In this document: positions 56,873 to 64,000 of the stretch, one piece after another
Layout: each line of letters begins with the position of its first letter
Numbering within the stretch: the first letter of the stretch is position 1
NCBI RefSeq assembly: GCF_004798585.1
Contig: NZ_PPXQ01000008.1
Coordinates: 186,001 to 250,000 of the forward strand
Reading direction: 5' to 3'
DNA length: 64,000 nucleotides
From: Massilia sp. Mn16-1_5
GTDB taxonomy: Bacteria; Pseudomonadota; Gammaproteobacteria; Burkholderiales; Burkholderiaceae_D
Notes under the pieces: generated by a model
Seen by the model: only the letters and a program-made list of their open reading frames with translations
Told to the model about the DNA's origin: nothing
Databases searched by the model: none
Made by a program: the position numbers and the translations under genes

Positions 56873-59205
56873 GCTTGCGCAGCCGCTGCTTCGACGAAGG
56901 CGATCGCGTCGAGGATCTCCTCGCTCGTCGCCGGCGCGTTCAGGGGCGGATTGACCCGGTGGCCGCCGACGCTGGAAATCGCATCGCGGATCGCGAAGAA
57001 GACCGAGAACGGCAGCAGCAGCGGCGGCTCGCCCACGGCTTTCGAGCGGTGGATGCTGTCTTCGACGTTGCGGTTCTCGAACAGGCGCACGCGGAAATCC
57101 TGCGGACAGTCGGACACGCCCGGAATTTTATAGGTCGAGGGCGCGTGCGTCATGAGCTTGCCGCCCGGGTTCCACCAGAGTTCTTCGGTGGTGAGCCAGC
57201 CCATGCCCTGGATAAAGGCGCCTTCGACCTGGCCGATGTCGATCGCCGGATTGAGCGACTGACCGGCATCGTAAAGCGCATCGGCCCGCAGCAGTTTCCA
57301 TTCGCCGGTGAGCGTGTCCACCACGACCTCGGACACCGCCGCGCCGTAGGCAAAATAGGAAAAGGGCCGGCCGTTCATGGTCTTGGCATCCCAGGACAGG
57401 CCCGGGGTCGCATAAAAACCGTCCGACCAGAGCTGCACGCGGGCGAGATAGGCTTTCTGCACCAGCGCCGGGAATGGCACTTCCATGCCATTCACGAAGA
57501 TGGTATCTGCCGCGAAGCGCACATCGCCTGCTTCGCCGCCGTACTGAAGCGCCGCGAAGGCCGCGAGGCGCTCCCTGATCTGGCGCGCCGCGTCCTGCGC
57601 CGCCTTGCCGTTCAGGTCGGCGCCGGTGGAGGCGGCGGTGGCCGAGGTATTCGCGACCTTGCTGGTGTTGGTGGCGGTGGCACGGACGTGGTCCATGTCC
57701 ACGCCCAGTTCGTGGGCGACGACCTGCATCACCTTGGTGTTGATGCCCTGCCCCATCTCGGTACCGCCGTGGTTGACCATGATGGAACCGTCCACGTACA
57801 CGTGCACCAGCGCGCCCGCCTGGTTCAGGTGGGTGACGTTGAATGCGATCCCGAATTTCACAGGCGTGAGCGCCAGGCCCTTCTTCAGCACCGGGCTGCC
57901 GGCATTGAAGGCGGCGATCGCTGCGCGCCGCGCGCGGTACTCGCTCGAGGTCTCGAGTTCGGCCACCAGTTCGTGGATGACGTTGTCCACGACCGCCTGG
58001 CCGTAGGGCGTGACGTTGCGCTCGGTTTTGCCATAAAAATTCAGCTTGCGCACGTCGAGCGCATCCATGCCGAGATTGCGCGCGATCTCGTCCAGCACGT
58101 ATTCCATCGCGATCGCGCCTTGCGGGCCGCCGAAGCCGCGGAAGGCCGTGTTCGACTGGGTATTGGTCTTGCCGCAGGCGGCGCGGATGTCGACGTCGGA
58201 CAAATAATATGCGTTGTCGTAGTGGCAGACCGCGCGCGTGGCGACCGGCCCGGACAAGTCGGCCGAGAAGCCGGCGCGCGACACCATGTCGACTTTCGCC
58301 GCCAGGATGCGCCCCGCGTCGTCGTAGCCGACTTCGTATTCATAATAGAAGCAGTGGCGCTTGCCGGTGACGAGCATGTCGTCGTCGCGGTCGGCGCGCA
58401 GTTTTACGGGGCGCTTGAGCTTGTGCGCGGCGATCGCGGCGGCCGACGCCCACAGCGCCGATTGCGATTCCTTGCCGCCGAAGCCGCCGCCCATACGGCG
58501 GCACTCGACGACCACATGGTGCGAATGCAGGCCGAGCGCGTGCGCGACCACGTGCTGCATCTCGCTCGGGTGCTGGGTCGAACACTGCACCAGCATGCCA
58601 TTGTCTTCGCCCGGAATCGCATAGGCGATCTGGCCTTCCAGGTAAAACTGTTCCTGGCCGCCGACATAGAGTTTGCCGGCGACCTTGCGCGGCGCGTTTG
58701 CGAAGGCCGTCTCGGCATCGCCGCGCGCCAGGCGCATCGGCGGCACGACATAAGACTTGGCGGCGTGCGCTTCCTGCGGCGTGAGAATGGCCGGCAGTTC
58801 CTCGTATTCGATCTTCGCCAGGCGCGCGGCGCGGCGAGCGTTGTCGTGGCTGTCGGCGACGACGATGAAGACCGGCTGGCCGACGTATTCCACCTTGCCG
58901 TCGGCGAGAATCGGGTCGTCGTGGATGATCGGGCCGCAGTCGTTGGTGCCGGGGATGTCCTTCACGGTCAGCACGGAGACGACACCGCGCGCCGCGCGCA
59001 CGGGCGCCAGGTCGAGCGAGACGATGTGCGCATGCGGCTTGGCTGATAAGCCGAGCGCCGCGTGCAGCGTGCCCGCCACTTCGGCGATATCGTCGGTATA
59101 GGTGGCCTGGCCGAGCACGTGCAGCGTGGCCGATTCGTGCGGCCGGGCGCGACCGACCGCTGCCCACGCCGCCTGCTTGATTGCTGGTGCGCCTGCGTCG
59201 TTCAT
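56869..59205 (-). CDS. xdhB: Xanthine dehydrogenase, molybdopterin-binding subunit XdhB
   Basis: The 778-residue subunit holds the molybdenum cofactor and hydroxylates hypoxanthine and xanthine to urate. It shows the N-terminal domain (ESATLHVLGQATYTDDIAEVAGTLHAAL) and the cofactor motifs GGGFGGKESQ, FRGFGGPQGA and GGTEMGQGINTKV. The catalytic glutamate region is KAVGEPPLLLPFSVFF. The length is standard. It lies 10 bp after xdhA. The urate formed would be the substrate of PuuD at the start of the window. Confidence 0.95.
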   Translation of the reverse strand: MNDAGAPAIKQAAWAAVGRARPHESATLHVLGQATYTDDIAEVAGTLHAALGLSAKPHAHIVSLDLAPVRAARGVVSVLTVKDIPGTNDCGPIIHDDPILADGKVEYVGQPVFIVVADSHDNARRAARLAKIEYEELPAILTPQEAHAAKSYVVPPMRLARGDAETAFANAPRKVAGKLYVGGQEQFYLEGQIAYAIPGEDNGMLVQCSTQHPSEMQHVVAHALGLHSHHVVVECRRMGGGFGGKESQSALWASAAAIAAHKLKRPVKLRADRDDDMLVTGKRHCFYYEYEVGYDDAGRILAAKVDMVSRAGFSADLSGPVATRAVCHYDNAYYLSDVDIRAACGKTNTQSNTAFRGFGGPQGAIAMEYVLDEIARNLGMDALDVRKLNFYGKTERNVTPYGQAVVDNVIHELVAELETSSEYRARRAAIAAFNAGSPVLKKGLALTPVKFGIAFNVTHLNQAGALVHVYVDGSIMVNHGGTEMGQGINTKVMQVVAHELGVDMDHVRATATNTSKVANTSATAASTGADLNGKAAQDAARQIRERLAAFAALQYGGEAGDVRFAADTIFVNGMEVPFPALVQKAYLARVQLWSDGFYATPGLSWDAKTMNGRPFSYFAYGAAVSEVVVDTLTGEWKLLRADALYDAGQSLNPAIDIGQVEGAFIQGMGWLTTEELWWNPGGKLMTHAPSTYKIPGVSDCPQDFRVRLFENRNVEDSIHRSKAVGEPPLLLPFSVFFAIRDAISSVGGHRVNPPLNAPATSEEILDAIAFVEAAAAQA

Positions 59206-59215
59206 GCTGTTCTCC

Positions 59216-60682
59216 TCAAGCCTGCGCTGCGAATGCGTTGACGCTGCTGGCCGGCAGCGGATTGTCGAGACGCGTCTCGAGCCAGAAGCGGCGCAGCAGG
59301 TTCTGCGCCGTCTTCATGCGGTAAGCGCTGGAGGCGCGCATGTCAGACAGCGGCGCGTAGTCCCGGGCCAGCGCGGCCATGGCTTCTTTCAGCGTCTCTT
59401 CGCTCCAGGCGCGCCCCGTCAGCAGGCTTTCCGCCGCGGCGGCGCGTTTCGGCGTGGCCGCCATGCCGCCGAAGGCGATGCGCGCCTCCTTCACGATATC
59501 GCCGTCGAGCGTCAGCGCGAAGGCGGCGCAGACGCTTGAAATGTCCTGGTCGAAGCGCTTGGCCAGTTTATAGGTACGGAAACGGACGCCAGCACGCGGC
59601 AGCGGCACGCGCAGCGCGGCGACGAATTCGTCGGCCTGCAAATCCTTCTGCTGGTAGCCGAGATAGAAATCTTCCAGCGCCAGCTCGCGTGTTCCCTGCG
59701 CACCGCGCAGCACCAGGCGCGCGCCGAGCGCGATCAGCCAGGGCATCGAATCGCCGATCGGCGAACCGTTGGCGACATTCCCACCCAGGGTGCCGGCATT
59801 GCGGATCGGGAGCGACGCGAAGCGCTGCCACAGCTCGCCCAGTTCCTGCGGATAGTGGCGGCACACGGCCGCGTAGGCGTCCTGCAGCGTCACGCCGGCG
59901 CCGATCTCGAGCCAGCCGTCCTCCTCGCGCACCGCTTTCAGCTCGGCCACGTTGCCGATATAGATGATGTCGTTCAGCTCGCGCATCTGCTTGGTGACCC
60001 AGAGGCCGACGTCGGTCGAGCCGGCCAGGATCAGCGCCTGCGGGTGCGTGGCGCGGAGTAGAACGAGTTCGTCGAGCGTGCGCGGTGCATGAAAGCTGCG
60101 GCCTTCGAACGCATAGCGCATGCCTTCGCCACGCTGCAGCGCGCGCAGCTGCTCCGCCACCGCGGCGCGGTCGAATTCGGCGCGCGGCAGTTCGCCCATG
60201 CGCTGGGCCGCGTCGATGATCGGACGGTAGCCAGTGCAGCGGCACAGATTGCCGGACAGGGCGTCGTCGATCTGACAGCGCGAAGGAGGCGTCCCCTCCT
60301 GTTTCAGGTACATGCCCCACAGCGACATCGCGAAACCCGGGGTGCAGAAGCCGCACTGCGAACCGTGGCACTCGACCAGCGCCTGCTGGACCGGATGCAG
60401 GCGGCCATCGGGCAGCTGCAGGTCTTCCACCGTGAACAAGGCCTTGCCGTCGAGCGTAGGCGTGAACTGGATACAGGAATTCACCGCTTTCAGTTCCAGC
60501 TCGCCGTTCTCGAGCGAACCGACGACGACGGTGCAGGCGCCGCAGTCGCCCTCGGCGCAGCCTTCCTTGGTGCCGGTGCAGCGCAGGTCCTCCCGCAGGT
60601 GCTGCAGGATGGTTTGCGTCGGCGCCACATCAAGCACTTCGTGGACGGCGTTGCGGAAATAAAAGCGGATCGGTTCGGCCAT
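59216..60682 (-). CDS. xdhA: Xanthine dehydrogenase, iron-sulfur/FAD subunit XdhA
   Basis: The 488-residue subunit carries the two 2Fe-2S clusters and FAD. The plant-type ferredoxin motif is [19 protein letters not shown]. The second cluster is CGFCTPGF with [12 protein letters not shown]. The FAD domain (~190-380) shows [17 protein letters not shown] and [18 protein letters not shown]. It is the first gene of xdhA-xdhB-xdhC-guaD. Its promoter lies in 60683-60990, next to the hiuH relic on the other strand. Confidence 0.95.
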   Translation of the reverse strand: MAEPIRFYFRNAVHEVLDVAPTQTILQHLREDLRCTGTKEGCAEGDCGACTVVVGSLENGELELKAVNSCIQFTPTLDGKALFTVEDLQLPDGRLHPVQQALVECHGSQCGFCTPGFAMSLWGMYLKQEGTPPSRCQIDDALSGNLCRCTGYRPIIDAAQRMGELPRAEFDRAAVAEQLRALQRGEGMRYAFEGRSFHAPRTLDELVLLRATHPQALILAGSTDVGLWVTKQMRELNDIIYIGNVAELKAVREEDGWLEIGAGVTLQDAYAAVCRHYPQELGELWQRFASLPIRNAGTLGGNVANGSPIGDSMPWLIALGARLVLRGAQGTRELALEDFYLGYQQKDLQADEFVAALRVPLPRAGVRFRTYKLAKRFDQDISSVCAAFALTLDGDIVKEARIAFGGMAATPKRAAAAESLLTGRAWSEETLKEAMAALARDYAPLSDMRASSAYRMKTAQNLLRRFWLETRLDNPLPASSVNAFAAQA

Positions 60683-60980
60683 GCTTGTCTCGGTATGGGT
60701 CCAGCGTGGAAGGATACCCTGTCCGGGCCGGAACCAACTATGTCTTAAAACTGATTTTGCTTATCATCAAATAGATATATCAGCCGCGCATTGGCCAATG
60801 ACGGGATCACCCTGTTTCCAGCGCTCGACGATGTCGATGCGGCAGTGCAGCCCAATCGAGACCATTTTAGGCGTGTTCAAGCTATTCGGGTCGCCTTCCG
60901 CATCCCGCACCTCAGCGATGCATTGACGGAAAGTTATCGATATATGATCCGAATAATAGATATTTTTACCACACCATATA
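60683..60980. other. Intergenic promoter region between xdhA and the hiuH relic
   Basis: About 300 bp with AT-rich patches (60755-60785 and 60925-60980) hold no supported gene. Short self-complementary words (TATCGATA at 60935-60942, GATATATC near 60773-60780) could be operator parts. I could not assign reliable promoter boxes. Confidence 0.35.
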
Positions 60981-60992
60981 GGGGGGGGGCGG

Positions 60993-61187
60993 ATGAGCAA
61001 ATTCAGTACCCGCGTGCCCGATACCGCGCACGGCCGCCCCGCCGCCGGGCATGACGATCGCGCTATATGCCGTAACCGGCGAAACCCGCAAGCTGCTTGA
61101 CAATCGCTTTCGGCATCGCTGATCCAGAACGACCACGCGCCGCTGGCCGTCACACCCTGGTCGTACTCGACCTACCAGGGGAGTTGA
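60993..61187 (+). pseudogene. hiuH: Decayed 5-hydroxyisourate hydrolase (transthyretin-like) relic
   Basis: The fragment starts MSKFSTRVPDTAHGRPAAG, which matches the N-terminus of HiuH (ST-V-DTA-G-PA-G). After an apparent extra G near 61048 the match continues in the next frame as MTIALYAVTGETRKLL. About 45-50 residues are then missing. The family tail reappears as FGIADPE in one frame and HAPLAVTPWSYSTYQGS with a TGA in another, the HiuH C-terminal signature being YSTYRGS. At 195 bp it is just over half the normal ~350 bp, with at least two frame changes. The enzyme acts directly after urate oxidase. A run of nine G residues precedes the ATG. Confidence 0.85.
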
Positions 61188-61253
61188 CCGGGGAAAACGG
61201 ACGCCTGCACTTGGAAGAAATTGTTATCCTGACGATTCACGACAGGAGCGCCA

Positions 61254-61811
61254 ATGGCTTTGCACATCGTTCATTTCATCGGGCCGATCAACCATCATTC
61301 CGCGTGCAGCGTACGCAACCTGTGCCTGCAGGCGTTGCAGAACGGGGCCACCGAGATCGAGCTGCACATGTCGACCGAAGGCGGCAATATGACGGCCGGC
61401 TTCGCCTTGTACTTTTTCCTGAAATCCCTGCCGATCCCGCTGACCACGTTTAATATCGGCAGTATCGAGTCGGTCGGCGTCGTCATTTTCCTGGCCGGAT
61501 CGAAACGCTTTGCCTGTCCGGGGGCGCGCTTCCTCGTACACCCCCTGCACTGGGGCTTCGGCAACCTGGTGGCGGCCGACCATTCGCGCGTTTCGGAATG
61601 GCGCGAATGCCTGGATTTCGATGCCGAACGTTATGCCGCCATCTTCGACGAAGCGACCCGCGGCGCGCCCGAATCGCACGACATCCGCCCCCATCTGTTC
61701 GGTAATGCGCGTATCTACACGGCCGAGCAGGCGGTGCGCGCCGGCCTGATCGATGAGGCGGTCCAGGCAAGGCTGCCGGAAATGGGCGCAACGACGCACT
61801 GGTGGAATTGA
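61254..61811 (+). CDS. ClpP-like serine protease homologue with altered catalytic triad
   Basis: The 185-residue protein has the ClpP/crotonase fold: LHMSTEGGNMTAGFALYFFLK, the nucleophile region NIGSIESVGVVIFLAGSKR (Ser73) and the His region ARFLVHPLHWGFG (His96). In the final motif ARIYTAEQAVRAGLIDEAV, the position of the catalytic Asp of ClpP (before F/Y-x-S/T-A) appears as Asn151 or Ala152. It may have weak or no peptidase activity. No ClpX-type partner is adjacent. The ATG at 61254 has an AGGAG site upstream. A strong terminator follows, so it is monocistronic. Confidence 0.82.
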   Translation: MALHIVHFIGPINHHSACSVRNLCLQALQNGATEIELHMSTEGGNMTAGFALYFFLKSLPIPLTTFNIGSIESVGVVIFLAGSKRFACPGARFLVHPLHWGFGNLVAADHSRVSEWRECLDFDAERYAAIFDEATRGAPESHDIRPHLFGNARIYTAEQAVRAGLIDEAVQARLPEMGATTHWWN

Positions 61812-61884
61812 TTTATATCTTTAACATTAGCGGAAACACATGAATAGCGAATAATTACCGAATCTACTGTTTCCGCTTTACAAC

Positions 61885-61931
61885 AGCACGCCATAACGGA
61901 CCTTATTTGTTCCGCATGAGCGTGCTTTTTC
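61885..61931 (+). terminator. Terminator of the ClpP-like gene
   Basis: AGCACGC (61885-61891) pairs with GCGTGCT (61920-61926), with an inner CGGA/TCCG pairing, followed by TTTTT. A second 9-bp dyad (AGCGGAAAC 61829-61837 with GTTTCCGCT 61869-61877) precedes it and may add to the structure. Confidence 0.7.
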
Positions 61932-61990
61932 TTGTCAGTTGTTTTGCCTGATGGATACAATCATTTCCGTCATTTCACGTCTCATCGCGT

Positions 61991-62018
61991 TTGACAACAC
62001 GAAAAGAAGAAGTAAATC
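61991..62018 (+). promoter_or_regulatory. Possible promoter of the porin gene
   Basis: A consensus TTGACA (61991-61996) is followed 16 nt later by TAAATC (62013-62018), 32 nt before the porin ATG at 62051. The -35 box is perfect; the -10 box is only a partial match. Confidence 0.45.
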
Positions 62019-62050
62019 TTATAAACGCAGTATCTGTTACAGGTTGTCTT

Positions 62051-63313
62051 ATGAATAAGCAGATTATCGCCGCCGCCCTGGCTCTGCCGCTGGCGCTCTC
62101 GTCGGCCTTCGCGCAAGAAGCGCAAGGCCCTTCGGTCAAGATCAGTGGCTTCGGCACTGGCGCCCTCACCTGGACCAACACCGACCAGGCCGAATTCGGC
62201 CGTCCGAACCAGGCTTCCGGCGTCAAGAAAAGCCCACGCACCGGCGTGGATTCGAACCTCGGCCTGCAAGCCGACATCGGCGTCAACAGCTGGCTGTCCT
62301 TCACCGCCCAGGGCCTGGTGCGCCGCGATGCCGAAGAAGAGTATGGCGCGGAACTGGGCTGGGCCTTCGCCAAGGCCAAGATCAGCGACCAGGCCAGCGT
62401 GCGCGTCGGCCGTATCGGCCTGCCGGCATTCATGATCTCGGACTACCGCAACGTCGGCTACGCCAACAACTTCCTGCGTCCGCCGGTCGAGATGTACTCG
62501 CAGGTGCCGTTCAATAGCCTCGACGGTATCGACCTCACCTACCAGCACAGCTTCGGCGACACCACCGTCACCGGCCAGATCGCCTTCGGCGGCGCCGAAG
62601 CACCGCTCGCCGGCGACCTGACCGCCCGCGGCAAGAAGATGAGCGCCCTGAACATCGTCGCCGAACACGGCCCGTTCACCGCCCGCTTCGGCCGCGTCGA
62701 CGCCACCGTGTCGATCTACGGCGACGGCCCGAGCGCCGTGCGCCTGGGCACCCTGCTGACCGGCCTGCGCAGCTTCGGCACCGCACTGCGCGCACCGCAG
62801 CTGACCGAGATGGCCAACCAGCTCGACACCAACGAAAAGAAAGCCTCGTTCACCTCGGTGGGCCTCGGCATGGACTGGAACAACATCGTCGTCCAGACCG
62901 AATTCGCCAAGCGCAAGGTCGATGCCTACGTCAACGACACCAGCTCGTGGTACGTGATGGGCGGCTACCGCATCGGCAAGTTCCTGCCATACGTCATCCA
63001 GAGCAAGCTCAAGATCGACGGCACCGTGGCCAACGTCGTGCCGGCCACCTGCCCGGTCGCCAGCCCGACCGTCTGCGGCCAGCTGGCTGCACTGCGCGCC
63101 GGCGCCAACACCCTGCCGTACACCGGCGTGGGCCAGGGCGAGTCGAGCACCACCTCGATCGGCGTGCGTTGGGACTTCTACCGCTCGCTGGCCCTGAAGG
63201 CACAGATCGACCGCGTCAAGCCGGCAGTCGGCAGCGGCCTGCTGCTGAACGCAGCGCCAGGCTTCAACAAAGATGTCACCGTCGGCGCCGTGGCGATCGA
63301 CTTCGTTTTCTAA
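62051..63313 (+). CDS. Outer membrane porin-like protein
   Basis: The 420-residue protein has a signal peptide (IIAAALALPLALSSAFAQ). An alternating beta-strand pattern runs throughout, from VKISGFGTGALTWTNTDQ to the end. It terminates in an aromatic residue (AIDFVF), as outer membrane barrels do. VRVGRIGLPAFMISDYRNVGYANNFLRPP is the kind of segment found in porin-like carriers. The start ATG 62051 is chosen over upstream possibilities because it opens the signal peptide. The gene is 10 bp before the PstS-like gene and probably shares its operon. Confidence 0.82.
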   Translation: MNKQIIAAALALPLALSSAFAQEAQGPSVKISGFGTGALTWTNTDQAEFGRPNQASGVKKSPRTGVDSNLGLQADIGVNSWLSFTAQGLVRRDAEEEYGAELGWAFAKAKISDQASVRVGRIGLPAFMISDYRNVGYANNFLRPPVEMYSQVPFNSLDGIDLTYQHSFGDTTVTGQIAFGGAEAPLAGDLTARGKKMSALNIVAEHGPFTARFGRVDATVSIYGDGPSAVRLGTLLTGLRSFGTALRAPQLTEMANQLDTNEKKASFTSVGLGMDWNNIVVQTEFAKRKVDAYVNDTSSWYVMGGYRIGKFLPYVIQSKLKIDGTVANVVPATCPVASPTVCGQLAALRAGANTLPYTGVGQGESSTTSIGVRWDFYRSLALKAQIDRVKPAVGSGLLLNAAPGFNKDVTVGAVAIDFVF

Positions 63314-63323
63314 GGAACGCGCC

Positions 63324-63731
63324 ATGAACAAACTCTTGAAAGCGGCCGTCGCCGCAGCCATCCTCGGCGCCTCGGTGCCGGCACTGGCCGAAGTCGTGGT
63401 CGTGGTGAACCCGAAGGCCGCCGAAGCGACCATGACGAAGGACCAGGTCGCCCAGTTCTTCCTCGGCAAATCGAGCGCGATGACCCCGGTCGACCAGCCG
63501 GAAGACGCCGCCATCCGTGGCGAGTTCTACAAGAAGGTCACCGACAAGGACGCCTCGCAAGCCAAGGCCCTGTGGTCGAAGCTGGTGTTCACCGGCAAGG
63601 CCACGATGCCGAAGGAAGTCGCCAACAGCGCCGCCGTGAAGGCCGCCGTCGCCGCCAACCCGAAGGCGATCGGCTACATGGAAAAGAGCGCCGTCGACGG
63701 CACCGTCAAGGTTGTCTACACCGCGCCGTAA
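63324..63731 (+). CDS. Small PstS-like periplasmic substrate-binding domain protein
   Basis: The 135-residue protein has a signal peptide (AAVAAAILGASVPALAE). It resembles the C-terminal lobe of phosphate-binding proteins, with TMTKDQVAQFFLGKSSAM, FYKKVTDKDASQAKALWSKLVFTG and NPKAIGYMEKSAVDGTVKVVY. It is about half the size of full PstS, so ligand binding is uncertain. It is co-directional with the porin gene and precedes a membrane receptor gene, suggesting an envelope sensing or uptake unit. Confidence 0.85.
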   Translation: MNKLLKAAVAAAILGASVPALAEVVVVVNPKAAEATMTKDQVAQFFLGKSSAMTPVDQPEDAAIRGEFYKKVTDKDASQAKALWSKLVFTGKATMPKEVANSAAVKAAVAANPKAIGYMEKSAVDGTVKVVYTAP

Positions 63732-63763
63732 ACAAGGATAGGAGCAGCGCTCCCGCATCCCCG

Positions 63764-63796
63764 GCCCTGCCCGCTCCCCAGCCGGCAGGGCTTTTT
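63764..63796 (+). terminator. Intrinsic terminator after the PstS-like gene
   Basis: GCCCTGCC (63764-63771) pairs perfectly with GGCAGGGC (63784-63791), followed by TTTTT. It lies 32 bp after the stop codon and closes the porin/PstS-like transcript. Confidence 0.85.
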
Positions 63797-63859
63797 AGCT
63801 GAAGGCGTAGGTAAGACCTGGTTAATCATTGTCAGCGAGTTGAGAGAGAGACGAACAGC

Positions 63860-64000
63860 ATGAGCATCAAGCGCAGGATTTGGGCACTTCCGGTCATTTC
63901 GACCCTGATTTTCGGCCTCGGCGTGGGCGTCAGCGCAAGCATCGCGAACAAGGCCCTGGATTCGATCCATTCCACCGAACTGACGGACTATCCGGTCCTC
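63860..64000 (+). CDS. N-terminus of a membrane-anchored receptor (chemoreceptor or diguanylate-cyclase type), cut by window end
   Basis: Forty-seven codons are visible from ATG 63860. A basic start MSIKRRIW is followed by one hydrophobic helix (ALPVISTLIFGLGVGVSAS) and then what looks like the beginning of a periplasmic domain (HSTELTDYPVL). This layout is typical of chemoreceptors and HAMP/GGDEF proteins. The output domain lies outside the window, so the type is a guess. A GAGAGAGACG region precedes the start. Confidence 0.6.
   Translation, partial: MSIKRRIWALPVISTLIFGLGVGVSASIANKALDSIHSTELTDYPVL

Noticed and set aside
60791..61054. An 87-codon open frame in the xdhA upstream region
   Set aside because: It runs through AT-rich promoter DNA and into the hiuH relic in the wrong frame; no domain is seen.

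Overview
The window looks like chromosomal DNA of a high-GC betaproteobacterium, most likely of the family Oxalobacteraceae (Massilia or a close relative). I infer this from gene content, codon bias and protein style, not from a database search. It holds about 55 protein genes, no rRNA or tRNA that I can see, no intact mobile element and no CRISPR array. The dominant theme is the breakdown and salvage of nucleobases, nucleosides and nucleic acids.

Region 1 (1-6.5 kb) has the end of an unknown gene, a von Willebrand A-domain lipoprotein gene broken by an in-frame TAG, the membrane urate oxidase gene puuD with a divergent LysR regulator, a small zinc-ribbon membrane protein, a DMT exporter and a small unknown protein. 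Region 2 (6.5-16.6 kb) is one leftward run that appears to encode the whole reductive pyrimidine pathway. PreT/PreA reduce uracil or thymine, HydA opens the ring, a ureidopropionase-type hydrolase releases beta-alanine, an aminotransferase makes the semialdehyde and MmsA makes acyl-CoA; an NCS1 permease sits inside the run. Region 3 (16.9-22.5 kb) has an acetyltransferase, a LytS/LytTR-type two-component system and an AT-richer island with a very long diheme peroxidase-like protein.

Region 4 (22.6-33.2 kb) is a leftward deoxynucleoside operon (punA, deoB, deoC, an ALDH16-like two-domain dehydrogenase, deoA, cdd). Divergent from it is a pseudouridine operon (HTH-kinase fusion psuK, psuG, lysR), whose promoter carries two operator-like palindromes 21 bp apart. 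Region 5 (33.2-38.3 kb) has pcp with two DUF969/DUF979 membrane genes, an NHL-repeat lipoprotein, a YciI-like protein and an alpha/beta hydrolase. Region 6 (38.6-43.3 kb) is a BMP-type nucleoside ABC transporter. Region 7 (43.4-54.4 kb) has an unknown periplasmic haem-motif protein and a MipA protein, followed by an extracellular nucleic-acid scavenging set: S1/P1 nuclease, 5'-nucleotidase, an Oar-like TonB-dependent receptor and a secreted adenosine deaminase. Region 8 (54.5-61.2 kb) is guaD-xdhC-xdhB-xdhA, with a decayed hydroxyisourate hydrolase (hiuH) relic just upstream of xdhA. Region 9 (61.2-64 kb) has a ClpP-like protein, a porin, a PstS-like domain protein and the start of a membrane-anchored receptor.

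Together these genes can be read as one scavenging economy. Nucleic acid is cut and dephosphorylated outside the inner membrane. Nucleosides enter through the ABC transporter and are split by PunA, DeoA and PsuG. The sugars leave through DeoB/DeoC/ALDH, pyrimidine bases through the Pre pathway and purine bases through GuaD, XDH and PuuD. A dispersed REP-like palindromic repeat family occurs at five sites between these genes. I found no clearly new molecular machine. The best leads are the hiuH relic, the amber-interrupted vWA gene, the psuK operator pair, the covarying repeat family and the TonB-linked nucleic-acid locus.
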